IMG/VR virus record: IMGVR_UViG_3300032294_001909
Coordinates: 1-62,170 of that record
Source of the DNA: a virus
Length of the DNA: 62,170 nucleotides
Direction: 5' to 3' (one strand)
Shown: one piece after another, positions 45,032 through 55,713 of the stretch
Layout: the number at the start of each line of letters is the position of its first letter
Position numbering within the stretch: the first letter of the stretch is position 1
The notes under the pieces: model-generated
Databases searched by the model: none
What the model was told of the DNA's origin: nothing
Seen by the model: only the letters and a program-made list of their open reading frames with translations
Program-made: the position numbers and the translations under genes

Positions 45032-45478
45032 ATGGCACTTCGTTTACCCAAGTCAGCAGATATACCGTTTTTAACTTCATATACACCGTTTGCTTCCCCG
45101 GAACAAGAGGCGGTTAGTATCGACGATATGGTACGGGTGACAATACCTCCGGACTTACTAACATCTGATTTAAATTATGTAATAGGTCTTGGAGAAGATT
45201 CGGAATATTTAGTGTCCATTGTAAATGTTACCGCAAATGCAAATTTAAGTATATTGATTACATGTTCAAATAAAGCATTAACAAATCCAGACGCGGTGAT
45301 AGTTGATGGGCAATTAAAATTAACTACACAAATACGTCCACGAGAAACGTTTAATACAACGTTTTCATTAAATAAAGAAAATCTAGACGCGAGTGATAAT
45401 TATGATGTATATCCCATTAATTTTTCACTGACAGTTAGAAATATCTTAAATGGGTCTATAGTACTCAAAGCCGGGTAA
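45032..45478 (+). CDS. Structural protein
   Basis: 148 residues, beta-rich, starting MALRLPKSADIPFLTSYTPF one base after the adhesin stop. No domain recognised. Within the late structural operon, between the adhesin and the 1569-aa tail protein. Confidence 0.66.
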   Translation: MALRLPKSADIPFLTSYTPFASPEQEAVSIDDMVRVTIPPDLLTSDLNYVIGLGEDSEYLVSIVNVTANANLSILITCSNKALTNPDAVIVDGQLKLTTQIRPRETFNTTFSLNKENLDASDNYDVYPINFSLTVRNILNGSIVLKAG

Positions 45479-45481
45479 TAA

Positions 45482-48400
45482 ATGATTCAAACGTTTACCG
45501 TTCCAATTATAGTTAATATTTTTCCGAGAAAAGAAGCGTTGGTTCTTTCTTTTCCTATTAATATTTCTGTACTTCCCGAAGAAACCCCGTCCTATTCTAT
45601 TTCATATACGGGAGTTAACAAAATTTCAACTTTTCCGGTTGAATTAAATGTTTCAGACCCCCTAATCTCTTCAGCAATAGAATTTTTAACGTCTACGTTT
45701 GAATCATACGTCGATGAGGATAGAGAGTTAAAAACTCTATTAAATTATGGTGAAGACTTACAAACGGTAGCGCTTGCCTATAGATACGGGCCGTTGGATG
45801 AAAATAACATACCATCCGTTCAATTAAAATTACTGACACCGGTTCCAGACACGGTAGCTGAAAACGTGTCGGTGTTTTTGAGTAGGGAATTAGCAAAAAG
45901 CATTATAGATAAATTTAGAATTAGGTTTGCACCTCAAATAGATGCTACTCCATACTTAAGACCAAAAAATCTTAGTGCATTAACTAATTTAGATACCGGT
46001 AAATCAGTAAATAATGTAACACTTAACACACTTTCATTACAATCTGGTTCAATAGGAATATCGGACACGTATAAAAATGTATCATTTGAAGATAGAATTT
46101 TTAGACAATGGTATTCTTATGATTTTAATTCGTCCGAGTTAAATTTAGATTTTACTGATTATAATAACTTTGTGTTTTATGGATCAGCGGCGATGCGACT
46201 TTCTGCATTTAGAGAAAAGCTTCGTCAACTAGAATTGATTGACGCAAACCGAATACAGTTTTTGTCATCTTCAACGTACATTGGTAATCCATCATCTTCT
46301 GGATTTTTGTTTGTACAACAAAAATCTGCGGAATACTCTGCTCAAAAAGAGGATGTTATTAGAGCGTTTGATAGATATGAGCAATATTTGTATTTTACAC
46401 CTTCCGGTTCACAATTACCATATTCTGCGTCGGCGTATTATGTGGATGGTGGAATTGAATACAATGAATTTTCTTACTGGCCTAAAACAGTGTCTGGTAG
46501 TGTGTATTCCATATATGCATCTGAATCTATCGCATGGTACAATCAGCAATTACAAATTGCACAACGGTTTGATGAGTTTAATGAGAACAATTTAGTAAAT
46601 ACGATTCCAACATATATTAGAGAGGATGAAAACAGCTCTTCTTATGTAACGTTTGTGTCTATGACGGGGCACTTTTTTGACTTGCTTAAGCCATACATAG
46701 ATCAAATGCTTTATGTTTGGAGCAGAAACTTAAATCCGAATAAAGAACTCTCAAAAGATTTAATACATGAAATCGCAGAATCAGTTGGATTCGTTATGCC
46801 TACCATAGATTCTACGTATGATATAACCGATAGTATTTTAGGAACAACGTCAGAAACTCCGCGAAGAGAATTAACCGCGCAAATATATAAGCGTTTGCTA
46901 CACAATCTTCCGTTCTTCGCAAAGGCAAAAGGTACTAAGTCTGCATTAGATTCGTTCCTAAGAACGTTTGGATTACCACCACAAATTGTTAGTATAAAAG
47001 AATCTGGCACCCCGGTCTCAGGATCATATTACGTGTACGATGAGTTTTCTACCGTATTAGATTTTGACGCATCGAAGATTTCATATGTTTCGTTACCCGT
47101 ATCTGCTAGCAATCGCTCACCAAAAATGTTACAATTTAGTTGTGTTGTGGCTAAGCAACAACACATGACAATTGCCACGGGAGATAATCGCTGGGCATTG
47201 AATGTATCTCCTCATCCAACAAATAAAGAGTTGGGTAGGTTTGAAATAGTGTCTGGTAGCAGTCAGACACTTATAATGAGCAGTAGTTATCAACATATAT
47301 ACAACGAGTCTCCGAATAGTGTTGTAATCGACGTTCAAGGGTCAACTGCCGTATTTAGAGTTATTCAAACGGAAGGAGAGGACATCGTATTTGATTCTAT
47401 CAATATAGAGTCCACGAAGTTTTCGCCGCTGTGGAACAATACGCAATTTATTTATCTCGGTGGAACCGGACCCTTGGTGGTTAGTAGATTCGAGGGATAC
47501 ATTGACGAGGTTAGATTGTGGAATGACAATCTATCAAATCAGTCTATCTTAAACGCAGCGTTTGACCCCGGTTCATCGGCGGGTGACACGTATGATGCGG
47601 CGTCGAATAATCTATTGATTCAATTGTCGTTTAATAATGTAAACACTGCATTATTAACTGCGTCTTCATCTTTAGAAAACGAGAGTCCGTACAAGAACAT
47701 AGCCGCTGCCCCTTCAATAGAACAAATATTTGCGTTTAACTTCACGGAATTAGATTTCAGCAGATACAATAGAACGGTTCGTCAAGATATGTTGCTGGGA
47801 GGAAGTTCTACCCCGTTAACAACTAAAGTTAAAGTAGCAGAACCAGCTAAGTTTATTGATTCATCTGACGGATTGCGATTATACAAAAATAAGAGTATAG
47901 TTGTTCCCGAAACTAAAAAATATACTCGGGGAAAGAATAGAGTTACTATTGCATCGTCTCCAACTGACATAATAAATCAAAATATTATAAGATCTATTGG
48001 ATTGGAAAACATAAACGCCTTGTTAGGATTTCCAAGCGATCTATATACCTCATACGACCTATCGTTGAGAATGCTAAAAAATCATTATCAACAATATTAC
48101 AATGTTACTGTTGATAAGAATAGATTTACTAGAATTATGTCTGAGATGGGACAGATAATAAACCAAGTGGTTGATTACTTTGTCCCGGCTAAAGCTAATT
48201 TATTAAAAGGAATTATCATTGAACCTAATGTTTTAGAGCAAGTAAAACTCAGACCAGTAAAAAGCGTAAAGGTTTATGGTAAAAATACTCGTAGAACATT
48301 GACCGCCGCTAACTCTAGAACAGGAAGCGCGTCGGATTATTCTGCAACATTTAACTTAAGTGATACTGTAGATGCAATCGAAAGCTCTACCGTACAAGGT

Positions 48401-50191
48401 TCGTATAAGACATATAAAGGATCTTTAGCAGACTTGGCAAAAGATCCAAATGTTTCACTTTCCGGTAAAATTTCACAACCGTCGTCGTCGGTACAAGTCT
48501 CACCAACGATGACCGATAATGGTATAAGTAAACTTCAAACTGATTTAACAGTTATTACTTCTCTAAAATCAGATCCAGTAAACAAACTGTCGGGGGATAT
48601 AGATGGTCTCATAACCGTTGTTTCTAGTAGTATTAGTAATTTGCGGGCTACGATAGAACGAGCTAATATTAATATTAGTTCTAGCTACTCAACACATCAA
48701 GCCAAACTTGATTCGGCTAATCCACAAATGATCGGTAGCTATGACACTAAACTCTCCAGTGTAAACGTAGCCTCTGAGATGGATGTGTCTGCAAATTATA
48801 ATACATATAACTTAAAGCACATAGCAACATCTTTGTTAAATATAGCGAAGCAGTTATCTGGCTCAACCAAGCCGTCGTCTGTTGATATGGAACTGAGCAA
48901 CATGAATAAGATTCCATACAATGATGTTAATTATGGGTCTCCCGGGGCAGAACCGTTTAATAGAGTTTACGCTCGAAAGCTTTTTCCGTTTGAAATACAA
49001 ACTAGTAGAAACGGTGGACTCACAAGCTTATACAAACCTGCGTTGTATGATATTCCTCCGTCTGCCGATTTCAGAGATTACGGGGTATACACATACTTTA
49101 ACCGATCTACCGGAATTTATTATTTCCCAGAAACTGTAAAAACACCGGCATACTTTAAGCCATTAACTCAAACGTGGAATTTCGAAAGCCAATCATTTTA
49201 TTCTAACACTACTTGGGAATATGGAAATAGATACAACATTTATGATGTAGTGTATCAGTCAATCGATCAATCATACTCATCTACGTTGGGAGCAGATCTG
49301 GTACGGGCCTCGTCTGCCGGAAACGGATTGTATTATGTGTTCAAGACTAGACCATCATACAAAGCATCAAGCGACGGGTCATTTTATTACTCGGGTAGTG
49401 TTCCTTCGTATATACCACCGTCATTGGACAGGGAAAACTGGGAGCCTTTGCGATTTACTCCTGTTACGCGGCTGCGCCCTAGAAGAGTAGTATTCGATGT
49501 CTTTACCAATTCTAACTTGTCACAAACGAATTTTAAAACTACCACGATATCAATAGATAAAAACGTTGACGCCCCCGCTAGATACATTGATGCAATTGAA
49601 GTCTCGTCAATTCCAGCCAACACATACGTTACCGGCGAAGTTTTAGCTCAAAATATTGCTGTTCTATTTGCAATTCAATCTAATTTTGGCGGATTGCGTG
49701 TTAGGTTGTACAGAACTCCACAGGCAAGAACTTCCGATATTAACAGATCGATTTCGACCAAGCCTACCGGATCACATGGAGTACTACTTGATATGCAAAT
49801 TCCTTCTAGCAACGTTGCAGTATTTACTAATCCAATTCCTACCTTAGTTGCAGATGGGATACCACCCAACGGTAAATTGTATTATACAATTGATAATTTA
49901 GAATCAGTTAGTAAGTTATCAGTAACGATGTTGCTATACTATTTTGCACTTCAAATTGAACCAAAAATTCCACGGGGATATTTACGAAAGCACTATAGAT
50001 TTTTTAGAGATAATTCTACTGCACTTAAGAGAAGAAATTATATTGGTTGTAAGAACACTCAATCTACTACAATTGACGGACTACCGGCGATTCAAATATT
50101 CTTAAGTGAAGGAACTGATGTGATTGTATCACCTACACAAACAAATGAAGAAATTATAACGGGTGGTGGTGGACAATTAAATGTGACGTAA
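45482..50191 (+). CDS. Large tail/fibre protein with LamG-like domain
   Basis: 1569 residues, the largest gene. A helical block near 410-500 (ELSKDLIHEIAESVGFVMPT, HNLPFFAKAKGTKSALDSFL) is typical of T4-like environmental phage tail proteins. A concanavalin/LamG-like domain (about 549-710, FEGYIDEVRLWNDNLS) follows, then a further helical block and a long beta C-terminus. Probably a baseplate-fibre connector or receptor-binding component. Confidence 0.8.
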   Translation: MIQTFTVPIIVNIFPRKEALVLSFPINISVLPEETPSYSISYTGVNKISTFPVELNVSDPLISSAIEFLTSTFESYVDEDRELKTLLNYGEDLQTVALAYRYGPLDENNIPSVQLKLLTPVPDTVAENVSVFLSRELAKSIIDKFRIRFAPQIDATPYLRPKNLSALTNLDTGKSVNNVTLNTLSLQSGSIGISDTYKNVSFEDRIFRQWYSYDFNSSELNLDFTDYNNFVFYGSAAMRLSAFREKLRQLELIDANRIQFLSSSTYIGNPSSSGFLFVQQKSAEYSAQKEDVIRAFDRYEQYLYFTPSGSQLPYSASAYYVDGGIEYNEFSYWPKTVSGSVYSIYASESIAWYNQQLQIAQRFDEFNENNLVNTIPTYIREDENSSSYVTFVSMTGHFFDLLKPYIDQMLYVWSRNLNPNKELSKDLIHEIAESVGFVMPTIDSTYDITDSILGTTSETPRRELTAQIYKRLLHNLPFFAKAKGTKSALDSFLRTFGLPPQIVSIKESGTPVSGSYYVYDEFSTVLDFDASKISYVSLPVSASNRSPKMLQFSCVVAKQQHMTIATGDNRWALNVSPHPTNKELGRFEIVSGSSQTLIMSSSYQHIYNESPNSVVIDVQGSTAVFRVIQTEGEDIVFDSINIESTKFSPLWNNTQFIYLGGTGPLVVSRFEGYIDEVRLWNDNLSNQSILNAAFDPGSSAGDTYDAASNNLLIQLSFNNVNTALLTASSSLENESPYKNIAAAPSIEQIFAFNFTELDFSRYNRTVRQDMLLGGSSTPLTTKVKVAEPAKFIDSSDGLRLYKNKSIVVPETKKYTRGKNRVTIASSPTDIINQNIIRSIGLENINALLGFPSDLYTSYDLSLRMLKNHYQQYYNVTVDKNRFTRIMSEMGQIINQVVDYFVPAKANLLKGIIIEPNVLEQVKLRPVKSVKVYGKNTRRTLTAANSRTGSASDYSATFNLSDTVDAIESSTVQGSYKTYKGSLADLAKDPNVSLSGKISQPSSSVQVSPTMTDNGISKLQTDLTVITSLKSDPVNKLSGDIDGLITVVSSSISNLRATIERANINISSSYSTHQAKLDSANPQMIGSYDTKLSSVNVASEMDVSANYNTYNLKHIATSLLNIAKQLSGSTKPSSVDMELSNMNKIPYNDVNYGSPGAEPFNRVYARKLFPFEIQTSRNGGLTSLYKPALYDIPPSADFRDYGVYTYFNRSTGIYYFPETVKTPAYFKPLTQTWNFESQSFYSNTTWEYGNRYNIYDVVYQSIDQSYSSTLGADLVRASSAGNGLYYVFKTRPSYKASSDGSFYYSGSVPSYIPPSLDRENWEPLRFTPVTRLRPRRVVFDVFTNSNLSQTNFKTTTISIDKNVDAPARYIDAIEVSSIPANTYVTGEVLAQNIAVLFAIQSNFGGLRVRLYRTPQARTSDINRSISTKPTGSHGVLLDMQIPSSNVAVFTNPIPTLVADGIPPNGKLYYTIDNLESVSKLSVTMLLYYFALQIEPKIPRGYLRKHYRFFRDNSTALKRRNYIGCKNTQSTTIDGLPAIQIFLSEGTDVIVSPTQTNEEIITGGGGQLNVT

Positions 50192-50210
50192 CAAAACGTA
50201 GTGTGCTATA

Positions 50211-50218
50211 TATTTATA
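50211..50218 (+). promoter_or_regulatory. TATTTATA box 6
   Basis: TATTTATA 31 nt before the start codon at 50250. Confidence 0.5.
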
Positions 50219-50249
50219 TTAGAACTTTTATACTCTGGAGTTAATTTTT

Positions 50250-50888
50250 ATGGGATATCTTAACAAGTCAACGGTAACGGTTGACGCAATCTTAACTAAA
50301 AAAGGTAGAGAATTGCTTGCTCGTGGCCGCTCTGCCTTTCAAATTACACAATTTGCCGTGGCAGATGATGAAATTGACTATGGATTATATGATCCCGCTC
50401 ATCCTCTTGGTACGGAATACTATGGGTCTGTCATTGAAAATATGCCAATAGTAGAAGCCGTACCAGACGAGACTCAAAACTTACGGTATAAGTTAGTAAC
50501 ATTAAATCGCGGAACAAACTTAATTCCTACGATTCAGACAGGCATTTCTTCAATTGAATTAACCTTTAGCAATACACAAAACCCGGTAACTACGATCACA
50601 CCAACGACTAGCCAAGGATTTAATGTTTTGCCGTTTGGATATACAGCGATTTTGTATGACAGAGAAGCTGCGCTATTAACCAGTAACGGACTAGCTGGTT
50701 CGGCAACCGTTCCGGTTTTTATAAGCGATTCCATTTCTCAGAATGCAGTCGTAGTTCGAGGAACAACGTTTACTATTTCACCAAAAGACGTTTCCACTAT
50801 AACAAAGACACAATTGATCATCGTGGGAAATCAAACTGGTGCGACCGTAACAATTCCAGTAACGATTAATCCTGCAACAGTACTTTAA
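50250..50888 (+). CDS. T4-like virion structural protein
   Basis: 212 residues. The opening MGYLNKSTVTVDAILTKKGRELLARG and FAVADDEIDYGLYD are characteristic of structural proteins of T4-like environmental phages; the rest is beta-rich with Ig-like repeats near the C-terminus. Role in tail or fibre is inferred. First gene of a late unit. Confidence 0.75.
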   Translation: MGYLNKSTVTVDAILTKKGRELLARGRSAFQITQFAVADDEIDYGLYDPAHPLGTEYYGSVIENMPIVEAVPDETQNLRYKLVTLNRGTNLIPTIQTGISSIELTFSNTQNPVTTITPTTSQGFNVLPFGYTAILYDREAALLTSNGLAGSATVPVFISDSISQNAVVVRGTTFTISPKDVSTITKTQLIIVGNQTGATVTIPVTINPATVL

Positions 50889-50904
50889 CATATAGGAAAT
50901 ACCC

Positions 50905-52098
50905 ATGAGTATTTATACACGATTAACTCCAGATGATATAGTAGAAGCAAACCCAACGGTAGTAACAACTGGGTTGTGGTCGGGAGATACTGGTTCATTA
51001 GAAACCAGTCTATTCTTGGATACTAGTCAACAGATTCCTAATGCCGGTGGTGAATATTATTTTGATGTTTATAATAAAATTCCTACTGATGAATTAGCAG
51101 AAGTTCAATTTTCAGTTTCGTACGGTCATGTTAACGGAGGAGGTTCTCCTCCATTGTCAGTTGATGAATTGGCTAAATTACCAACGAAAGCAATTTATAG
51201 CCAATATCGTAACCTATTACTGGATCCATCTGATACCAAATTTACATTTAATGGCGTAGACTCGGATCATATATATGTTATTAATTTTCAACGGGCTAGA
51301 ATCAGAGAACAACTTGATCCCGGTAATTGGGAATTGCCTCTCTCTGGGGCCAACGGCTCTTTCACTTTCATTGATGATAGCAATCAAACTTTAGGTGCTC
51401 TTACCGCCACCAGCAAAGCGGGTAGAGTCTTTAACATAGTGTCTGGTGCGTTGGATACCGTGTCCGGGTCTATTGTACATCACACTGCGTACCCGAGCGG
51501 ATCTTCTACCGGCAAGGGATATGGATTGGTGTACCCGGACTTAGGTATTATCATTTTAAATCCGGATGCAATTGGTCCGCTGGTTGGATTCTTTACGGGT
51601 TCAACTGGAACTGGGACTGGTTCAGCGGCATCGTCTAGCTTCAACACCGCACCGTTCTATGATTCTACAGACTTTACGAATTATGCGTCAAGTACATTAC
51701 GTCCAGTTGCGCCAGTAACGCAATCATTGAGTGAAACCGCGTGGAGTAATGGATCAATAAAATCTGCATACAATCATGCTGGATTGTTCATTTCTATTCT
51801 ATTGGCAACAACTGCAAGTATTGATTTTAAAGCTAGATCTGCGGAAACGATTTCATCTACGCACTATTTCATTAGATTGCGCAATAAAGAATATAATTAC
51901 TCAAATAATCCAACATTCTACAACCCAGATAACGGTTCGTTAATCAACGGTGAGTTTAGAAATGATCCAAAAGTTTACTTGACTACAGTTGGGTTATACA
52001 ACGATTCAAATGAACTATTAGCGGTAGCAAAACTAAGCCAACCAGTTCGCAAGAGCTTTGATGAAGAAGTTCTTTTGCGCGTAAGACTTGATTTCTAA
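50905..52098 (+). CDS. Virion structural protein
   Basis: 397 residues. It shares with the following gene the order: LTPDDI-type start, KIP...V, YRNLLL, a Gly/Ser-rich middle, then VGLYNDSNELLAVAKLSQPVRKSFDEEVLLRVRLDF at the C-terminus. Two tandem paralogues. Likely fibre or tail decoration. Confidence 0.75.
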   Translation: MSIYTRLTPDDIVEANPTVVTTGLWSGDTGSLETSLFLDTSQQIPNAGGEYYFDVYNKIPTDELAEVQFSVSYGHVNGGGSPPLSVDELAKLPTKAIYSQYRNLLLDPSDTKFTFNGVDSDHIYVINFQRARIREQLDPGNWELPLSGANGSFTFIDDSNQTLGALTATSKAGRVFNIVSGALDTVSGSIVHHTAYPSGSSTGKGYGLVYPDLGIIILNPDAIGPLVGFFTGSTGTGTGSAASSSFNTAPFYDSTDFTNYASSTLRPVAPVTQSLSETAWSNGSIKSAYNHAGLFISILLATTASIDFKARSAETISSTHYFIRLRNKEYNYSNNPTFYNPDNGSLINGEFRNDPKVYLTTVGLYNDSNELLAVAKLSQPVRKSFDEEVLLRVRLDF

Positions 52099-52121
52099 TT
52101 CAAATCTTAATACATAGTAAG

Positions 52122-52154
52122 ATAACCACTACTTATATAAAAGGTAGTGGTTAT
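52122..52154 (+). terminator. Hairpin between the paralogous structural genes
   Basis: Perfect 11-base stem ATAACCACTAC/GTAGTGGTTAT with an 11-nt loop, followed by TTACTTTTC. Confidence 0.65.
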
Positions 52155-52171
52155 TTACTTTTCTAGCTAAT

Positions 52172-53101
52172 ATGCAAACTTTTAAGACTATAAAACCCAG
52201 CGAATATACCGTAGAAGAAATATATGCAGCAACTCCCATTTCATGGGAATTGTTATCGGGGTCTGCTGGATTGGAACTAACATCGGCGTCCGAATTAAAC
52301 GATGCAATAACAATACAAATAGCATCTAACGATATTGTTGACTTTTACGAGTCGGGTGCTCCCAGAACAAATAATAACACAGGAATTCCGGAATATATCT
52401 TATATAAATCTGTTCGACATTTGTTTTACACCAACGCTCCTTTTGCAGTTAACAATAAAATACTAACCGCCAGCGCTGCTGGTCTGGCGGATTCATCCTA
52501 TGTTCTCAGTATAGGGCAAAATTTTTATGGTAATAGAATAAAGCCCGGATCGTTTACGATATCAACCGAGTTACCTAATACGTATATTTTAGATGATTCG
52601 TTTGGAAATTTGTATGTAAGTCAGTCTGGAGTTGGCTCCTATGTTGGAAATATTTTCTATGAACGTGGAGTTGCCGTTATCAAGCACGACTCCGGTTCTA
52701 GCACAACCGCGATCAATTCATCTGGGCTACATTTGGACAGCGGATCGTTTTTGTATATGGATTATTTCAGTGACGTAAAAGTGCATCGACATGAAATAAA
52801 TGTAAACATAGAACCTATGGATTTTAATTTTTCACCATTCAATCCGTCTATTTTTAATACATTTCAAAGCACTGGAAGTTTTGCCGCATCAATGGCAACA
52901 AAGAATATAAAACCGTCAGGTAGTAGCTCTGATACATGGAATTTATATAACTTGATGCGGGCAAATATAATCAAACCATATATTACAACGATTGGATTAT
53001 ATAATCAAGAATATGAACTTTTGGCGGTTGCTAAAGTAAGTGAACCAATACAGCGAACTTTCGACGTTAATCAGATATTTATTATTAGGTTTGACACATA
53101 A
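52172..53101 (+). CDS. Virion structural protein, paralogue of 50905-52098
   Basis: 309 residues. Same ending as its neighbour (IGLYNQEYELLAVAKVSEPIQRTFDVNQIFIIRFDT) and a similar start (KTIKPSEYTVEEIYAATPISW). Tandem duplication followed by divergence. Structural by position. Confidence 0.75.
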   Translation: MQTFKTIKPSEYTVEEIYAATPISWELLSGSAGLELTSASELNDAITIQIASNDIVDFYESGAPRTNNNTGIPEYILYKSVRHLFYTNAPFAVNNKILTASAAGLADSSYVLSIGQNFYGNRIKPGSFTISTELPNTYILDDSFGNLYVSQSGVGSYVGNIFYERGVAVIKHDSGSSTTAINSSGLHLDSGSFLYMDYFSDVKVHRHEINVNIEPMDFNFSPFNPSIFNTFQSTGSFAASMATKNIKPSGSSSDTWNLYNLMRANIIKPYITTIGLYNQEYELLAVAKVSEPIQRTFDVNQIFIIRFDT

Positions 53102-53115
53102 TTTGGAGAAACAAC

Positions 53116-53622
53116 ATGGCAAACAGTTTGTTAGAGCTATACAACGCAACCGCGTCACCTACCGTTCTCGCCGCAAAAAGCATGGGAACTACCGCCAATC
53201 AAGGGCGAGGAGTAAACTTTTTTGATGGACAGTCGAGAGGACCGTGGAATAAAGATTCTACTGGAGTAAATGACGTATGGCAAGACAATTTCAAAGAAAA
53301 CGCGCAGGGTACAAAAATAACTCCCGCCACATCCAATGACAAGTCATATCCTTTAAGTAGATGGTCGGAAGACGCATTAAAAATCGCATTTGACGGAAAA
53401 GGTCCACCTCAAAGGGGAAATACATCGTATTGGGGAGATGTTAGATTCACCAAGTTCAGCGATACCGCCGGTAGAAATTTCAATACTGAATTACATCGGT
53501 ATGCTCCAAAGCAAGATAAAAAGTACGCCGACTTATCATTTGATAAAGACAATACCAGATGGGCAAATCTAAGAATCAATGCACGAGCATTTAGTACTTC
53601 GGTTAGGGGTATTATAGGATAA
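53116..53622 (+). CDS. Virion-type protein
   Basis: 168 residues, ANSLLELYNATASPTVLAAKSMG..., rich in Gly, Asn and Arg, with RGPWNKDSTGVNDVWQDNF. Unordered-looking. Last of the block of tail proteins before the replication genes. Not recognised. Confidence 0.68.
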   Translation: MANSLLELYNATASPTVLAAKSMGTTANQGRGVNFFDGQSRGPWNKDSTGVNDVWQDNFKENAQGTKITPATSNDKSYPLSRWSEDALKIAFDGKGPPQRGNTSYWGDVRFTKFSDTAGRNFNTELHRYAPKQDKKYADLSFDKDNTRWANLRINARAFSTSVRGIIG

Positions 53623-53642
53623 CTTGAATAAAAAGAGGTTAT

Positions 53643-54005
53643 ATGAAACCACGTAGTGCAAAAGCTAAGGGTCGAAAGTTACAAAACACTATCAGAGATT
53701 TAATACAGGAACATTTTCCACATCTTCACCCCGATGACGTTGTATCTACACAGATGGGTGGATCGGGAGTCGATATTCAGCTATCTCCTACGGCCAGAAA
53801 ATCGTTTCCATATTCTATAGAGTGTAAGAATTCAGAAAAGCTTTCTATCTGGTCTGCTTTAGAGCAAGCAGAAGCAAATACTAAGGAAGGAACTGTCCCG
53901 GCATTATTTTTTAAACGAAATCGTTCTAAAACATATGTTGTACTCGAAGCCGATCATTTTTTTGATCTAGTTCAGCGCATCAATCAACTTGACAAAAAAG
54001 AGTAG
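53643..54005 (+). CDS. Hjc/VRR-like nuclease
   Basis: 120 residues, RBS AGAGGTTAT. KGRKLQNTIRDLIQEHFPHL, GGSGVDIQLSP and FPYSIECKNSEKLSIW show the E-(G)xD-xE-x-K active site of the restriction-endonuclease fold, as in Holliday junction resolvases of the Hjc type. A role in recombination or packaging is likely. Confidence 0.82.
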   Translation: MKPRSAKAKGRKLQNTIRDLIQEHFPHLHPDDVVSTQMGGSGVDIQLSPTARKSFPYSIECKNSEKLSIWSALEQAEANTKEGTVPALFFKRNRSKTYVVLEADHFFDLVQRINQLDKKE

Positions 54006-54017
54006 TTATGCTATATT
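53989..54017 (+). promoter_or_regulatory. sigma70 promoter of the primase gene
   Basis: TTGACA (53989-53994), 17 bp, TATATT (54012-54017) inside the 3' end of the nuclease gene and just before the primase start. Confidence 0.7.
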
Positions 54018-54023
54018 GGTAGC

Positions 54024-54941
54024 ATGACTACTCTTTTTCTACTCCAAGAACTATTAGGTAATTATATTCAACAACGGGACGAATGCTTGTTTTCGTGCCC
54101 GTTTTGCCATCATCCCAAGAAAAAATTATCTATTAATATATCGACTAATAAATGGAAATGTTGGGTCTGCGGCAGTAAAGGAGGCCATATCTTGTGGCTA
54201 CTCAAAAAACTTAATGTGCCACCCCATCTTATTAAAGAGTTTAAGAAAATATTGGGTGATGTAGATATTAAACAATACAAAAACACCACTTCAGAAGTCA
54301 CCCTGCACTTACCTACAGAATATATACCACTGTGGAAGGTTGACAGTGATTATAAGTACAAACATGCCATTAAATACTTAAACAACAGAGGAATAACAGC
54401 CGATGACATTCTACGATACCGTATTGGTTATTGCGCTCAAGGCGCGTATGCTAATAGAATTATACTTCCGTCATATGATGGAGATAACAACCTCAATTAC
54501 TTTACCGCCCGAACTTTTTATGACGGCGGAAGAAAATACTGGAACCCTCCCGTCTCAAAAAACATAATATGTTTTGAGAACATGGTGGATTGGTCAGACG
54601 AAGAAATTACTTTATGTGAAGGAATGTTTGATGCAATTGCTCTCCGACGAAACGCAATTCCATTGTTGGGTAAAACACTTCCATCAAAATTAGTTATCAA
54701 ATTATTAGAGTATAGGCCAAAAATAATTAATATAGTATTGGACAAAGATGCCATAAACAATGCCTACGAGATAGGACTATATCTTAATAATAATGGATTG
54801 CAGTGTAGGGTAATTCATTTGAATGCGAAAGACCCGTCTAATTTAGGATTTGAGAAATCTTGGGAAGCAATACAAAATCAACGAATTTTAACAGAAAGTG
54901 AAATTTTTTCTAATAAATTGAAACATGCCTTATATTTATAA
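54024..54941 (+). CDS. DnaG-type DNA primase
   Basis: 305 residues. Zinc-binding N-terminus with C25, C28, C46 and C49 (SCPFCHHP...WKCWVCG), the RNA polymerase core (YLNNRGITADDILRYRIGYC) and a Toprim domain (ITLCEGMFDAIALRRNAIPLLG, then VLDKDAINNAYEIG). It makes primers at the phage replication fork. Very short leader or leaderless: start 6 bp after the -10 box, so a second start or distant TSS is possible. Confidence 0.9.
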   Translation: MTTLFLLQELLGNYIQQRDECLFSCPFCHHPKKKLSINISTNKWKCWVCGSKGGHILWLLKKLNVPPHLIKEFKKILGDVDIKQYKNTTSEVTLHLPTEYIPLWKVDSDYKYKHAIKYLNNRGITADDILRYRIGYCAQGAYANRIILPSYDGDNNLNYFTARTFYDGGRKYWNPPVSKNIICFENMVDWSDEEITLCEGMFDAIALRRNAIPLLGKTLPSKLVIKLLEYRPKIINIVLDKDAINNAYEIGLYLNNNGLQCRVIHLNAKDPSNLGFEKSWEAIQNQRILTESEIFSNKLKHALYL

Positions 54942-54971
54942 CTGTAGTCAGTGGATATAAGGAGAACGTGT

Positions 54972-55700
54972 ATGTTTATTAGACAATGCCCAAATTGTAA
55001 TACGGATATAGATTGTAAAGAAAGTAGTTATTACCATGAAAGTGTTCGTGCAAACAGATTATGTAGAAGTTGTGCTTCTAAAGTTAAAGCTGAAAAACGT
55101 AAATATATTGGGTCTTTAAAGCGAACATGTGTAGTTTGTCAATCAGTACACGAATTTAAATCTGCTAATAAATACAAACAATCGTTGAAAACTAAAAAAG
55201 AATATATCTGTAAATCGTGTTCTATATCGGCAACACATAAGAATAAAACAGTATCAGACGAAACTAAAGAAAAAATGCGAGTGAGTAGTATTGGAAAAGT
55301 TATGTCATCTGAAACCAGAAAAAAGATATCAGAAAAAATGATGGGAAAAAATAATCCTATGTATGGTGTAATTAGACATGATGTTAGAAAAAAATATTTA
55401 GATTTTCTAATTGAAAATGGTATAAATCCAAAAATGTTTTACAACCCACGGGCGTGTGAGGCAATAGATGAGTATGGTAAACTGCACGGATACAACTTTC
55501 AACACGCAATGAACGGCGGCGAGTTTTATATAAAAGAATTAGGATATTCAATTGATGGATATGACAAAGAAAAAAATGTGGTCATTGAATATTACGAAAA
55601 CTATCACACCAGACCCAAACAGATTAGAAAAGATTTGGAACGACAAAAACTTATAACAGAATTTCTTGGTTGTGAATTTATAATTATACGGGAAGAATAA
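54972..55700 (+). CDS. NUMOD3-type homing endonuclease, second copy
   Basis: 242 residues, start MFIRQCPNCNTDIDCKES at 54972 with AAGGAGAAC before it. Four CxxC pairs, NUMOD3-like repeats (SDETKEKMRVSSIG, SSETRKKISEKMMGK) and the C-terminal domain NGGEFYIKELGYSIDGYDKEKNVVIEYYENYH shared with the 31295-32152 protein. Inserted between primase and gp47/46 genes. Confidence 0.82.
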   Translation: MFIRQCPNCNTDIDCKESSYYHESVRANRLCRSCASKVKAEKRKYIGSLKRTCVVCQSVHEFKSANKYKQSLKTKKEYICKSCSISATHKNKTVSDETKEKMRVSSIGKVMSSETRKKISEKMMGKNNPMYGVIRHDVRKKYLDFLIENGINPKMFYNPRACEAIDEYGKLHGYNFQHAMNGGEFYIKELGYSIDGYDKEKNVVIEYYENYHTRPKQIRKDLERQKLITEFLGCEFIIIREE

Positions 55701-55713
55701 GGATATTGATAAT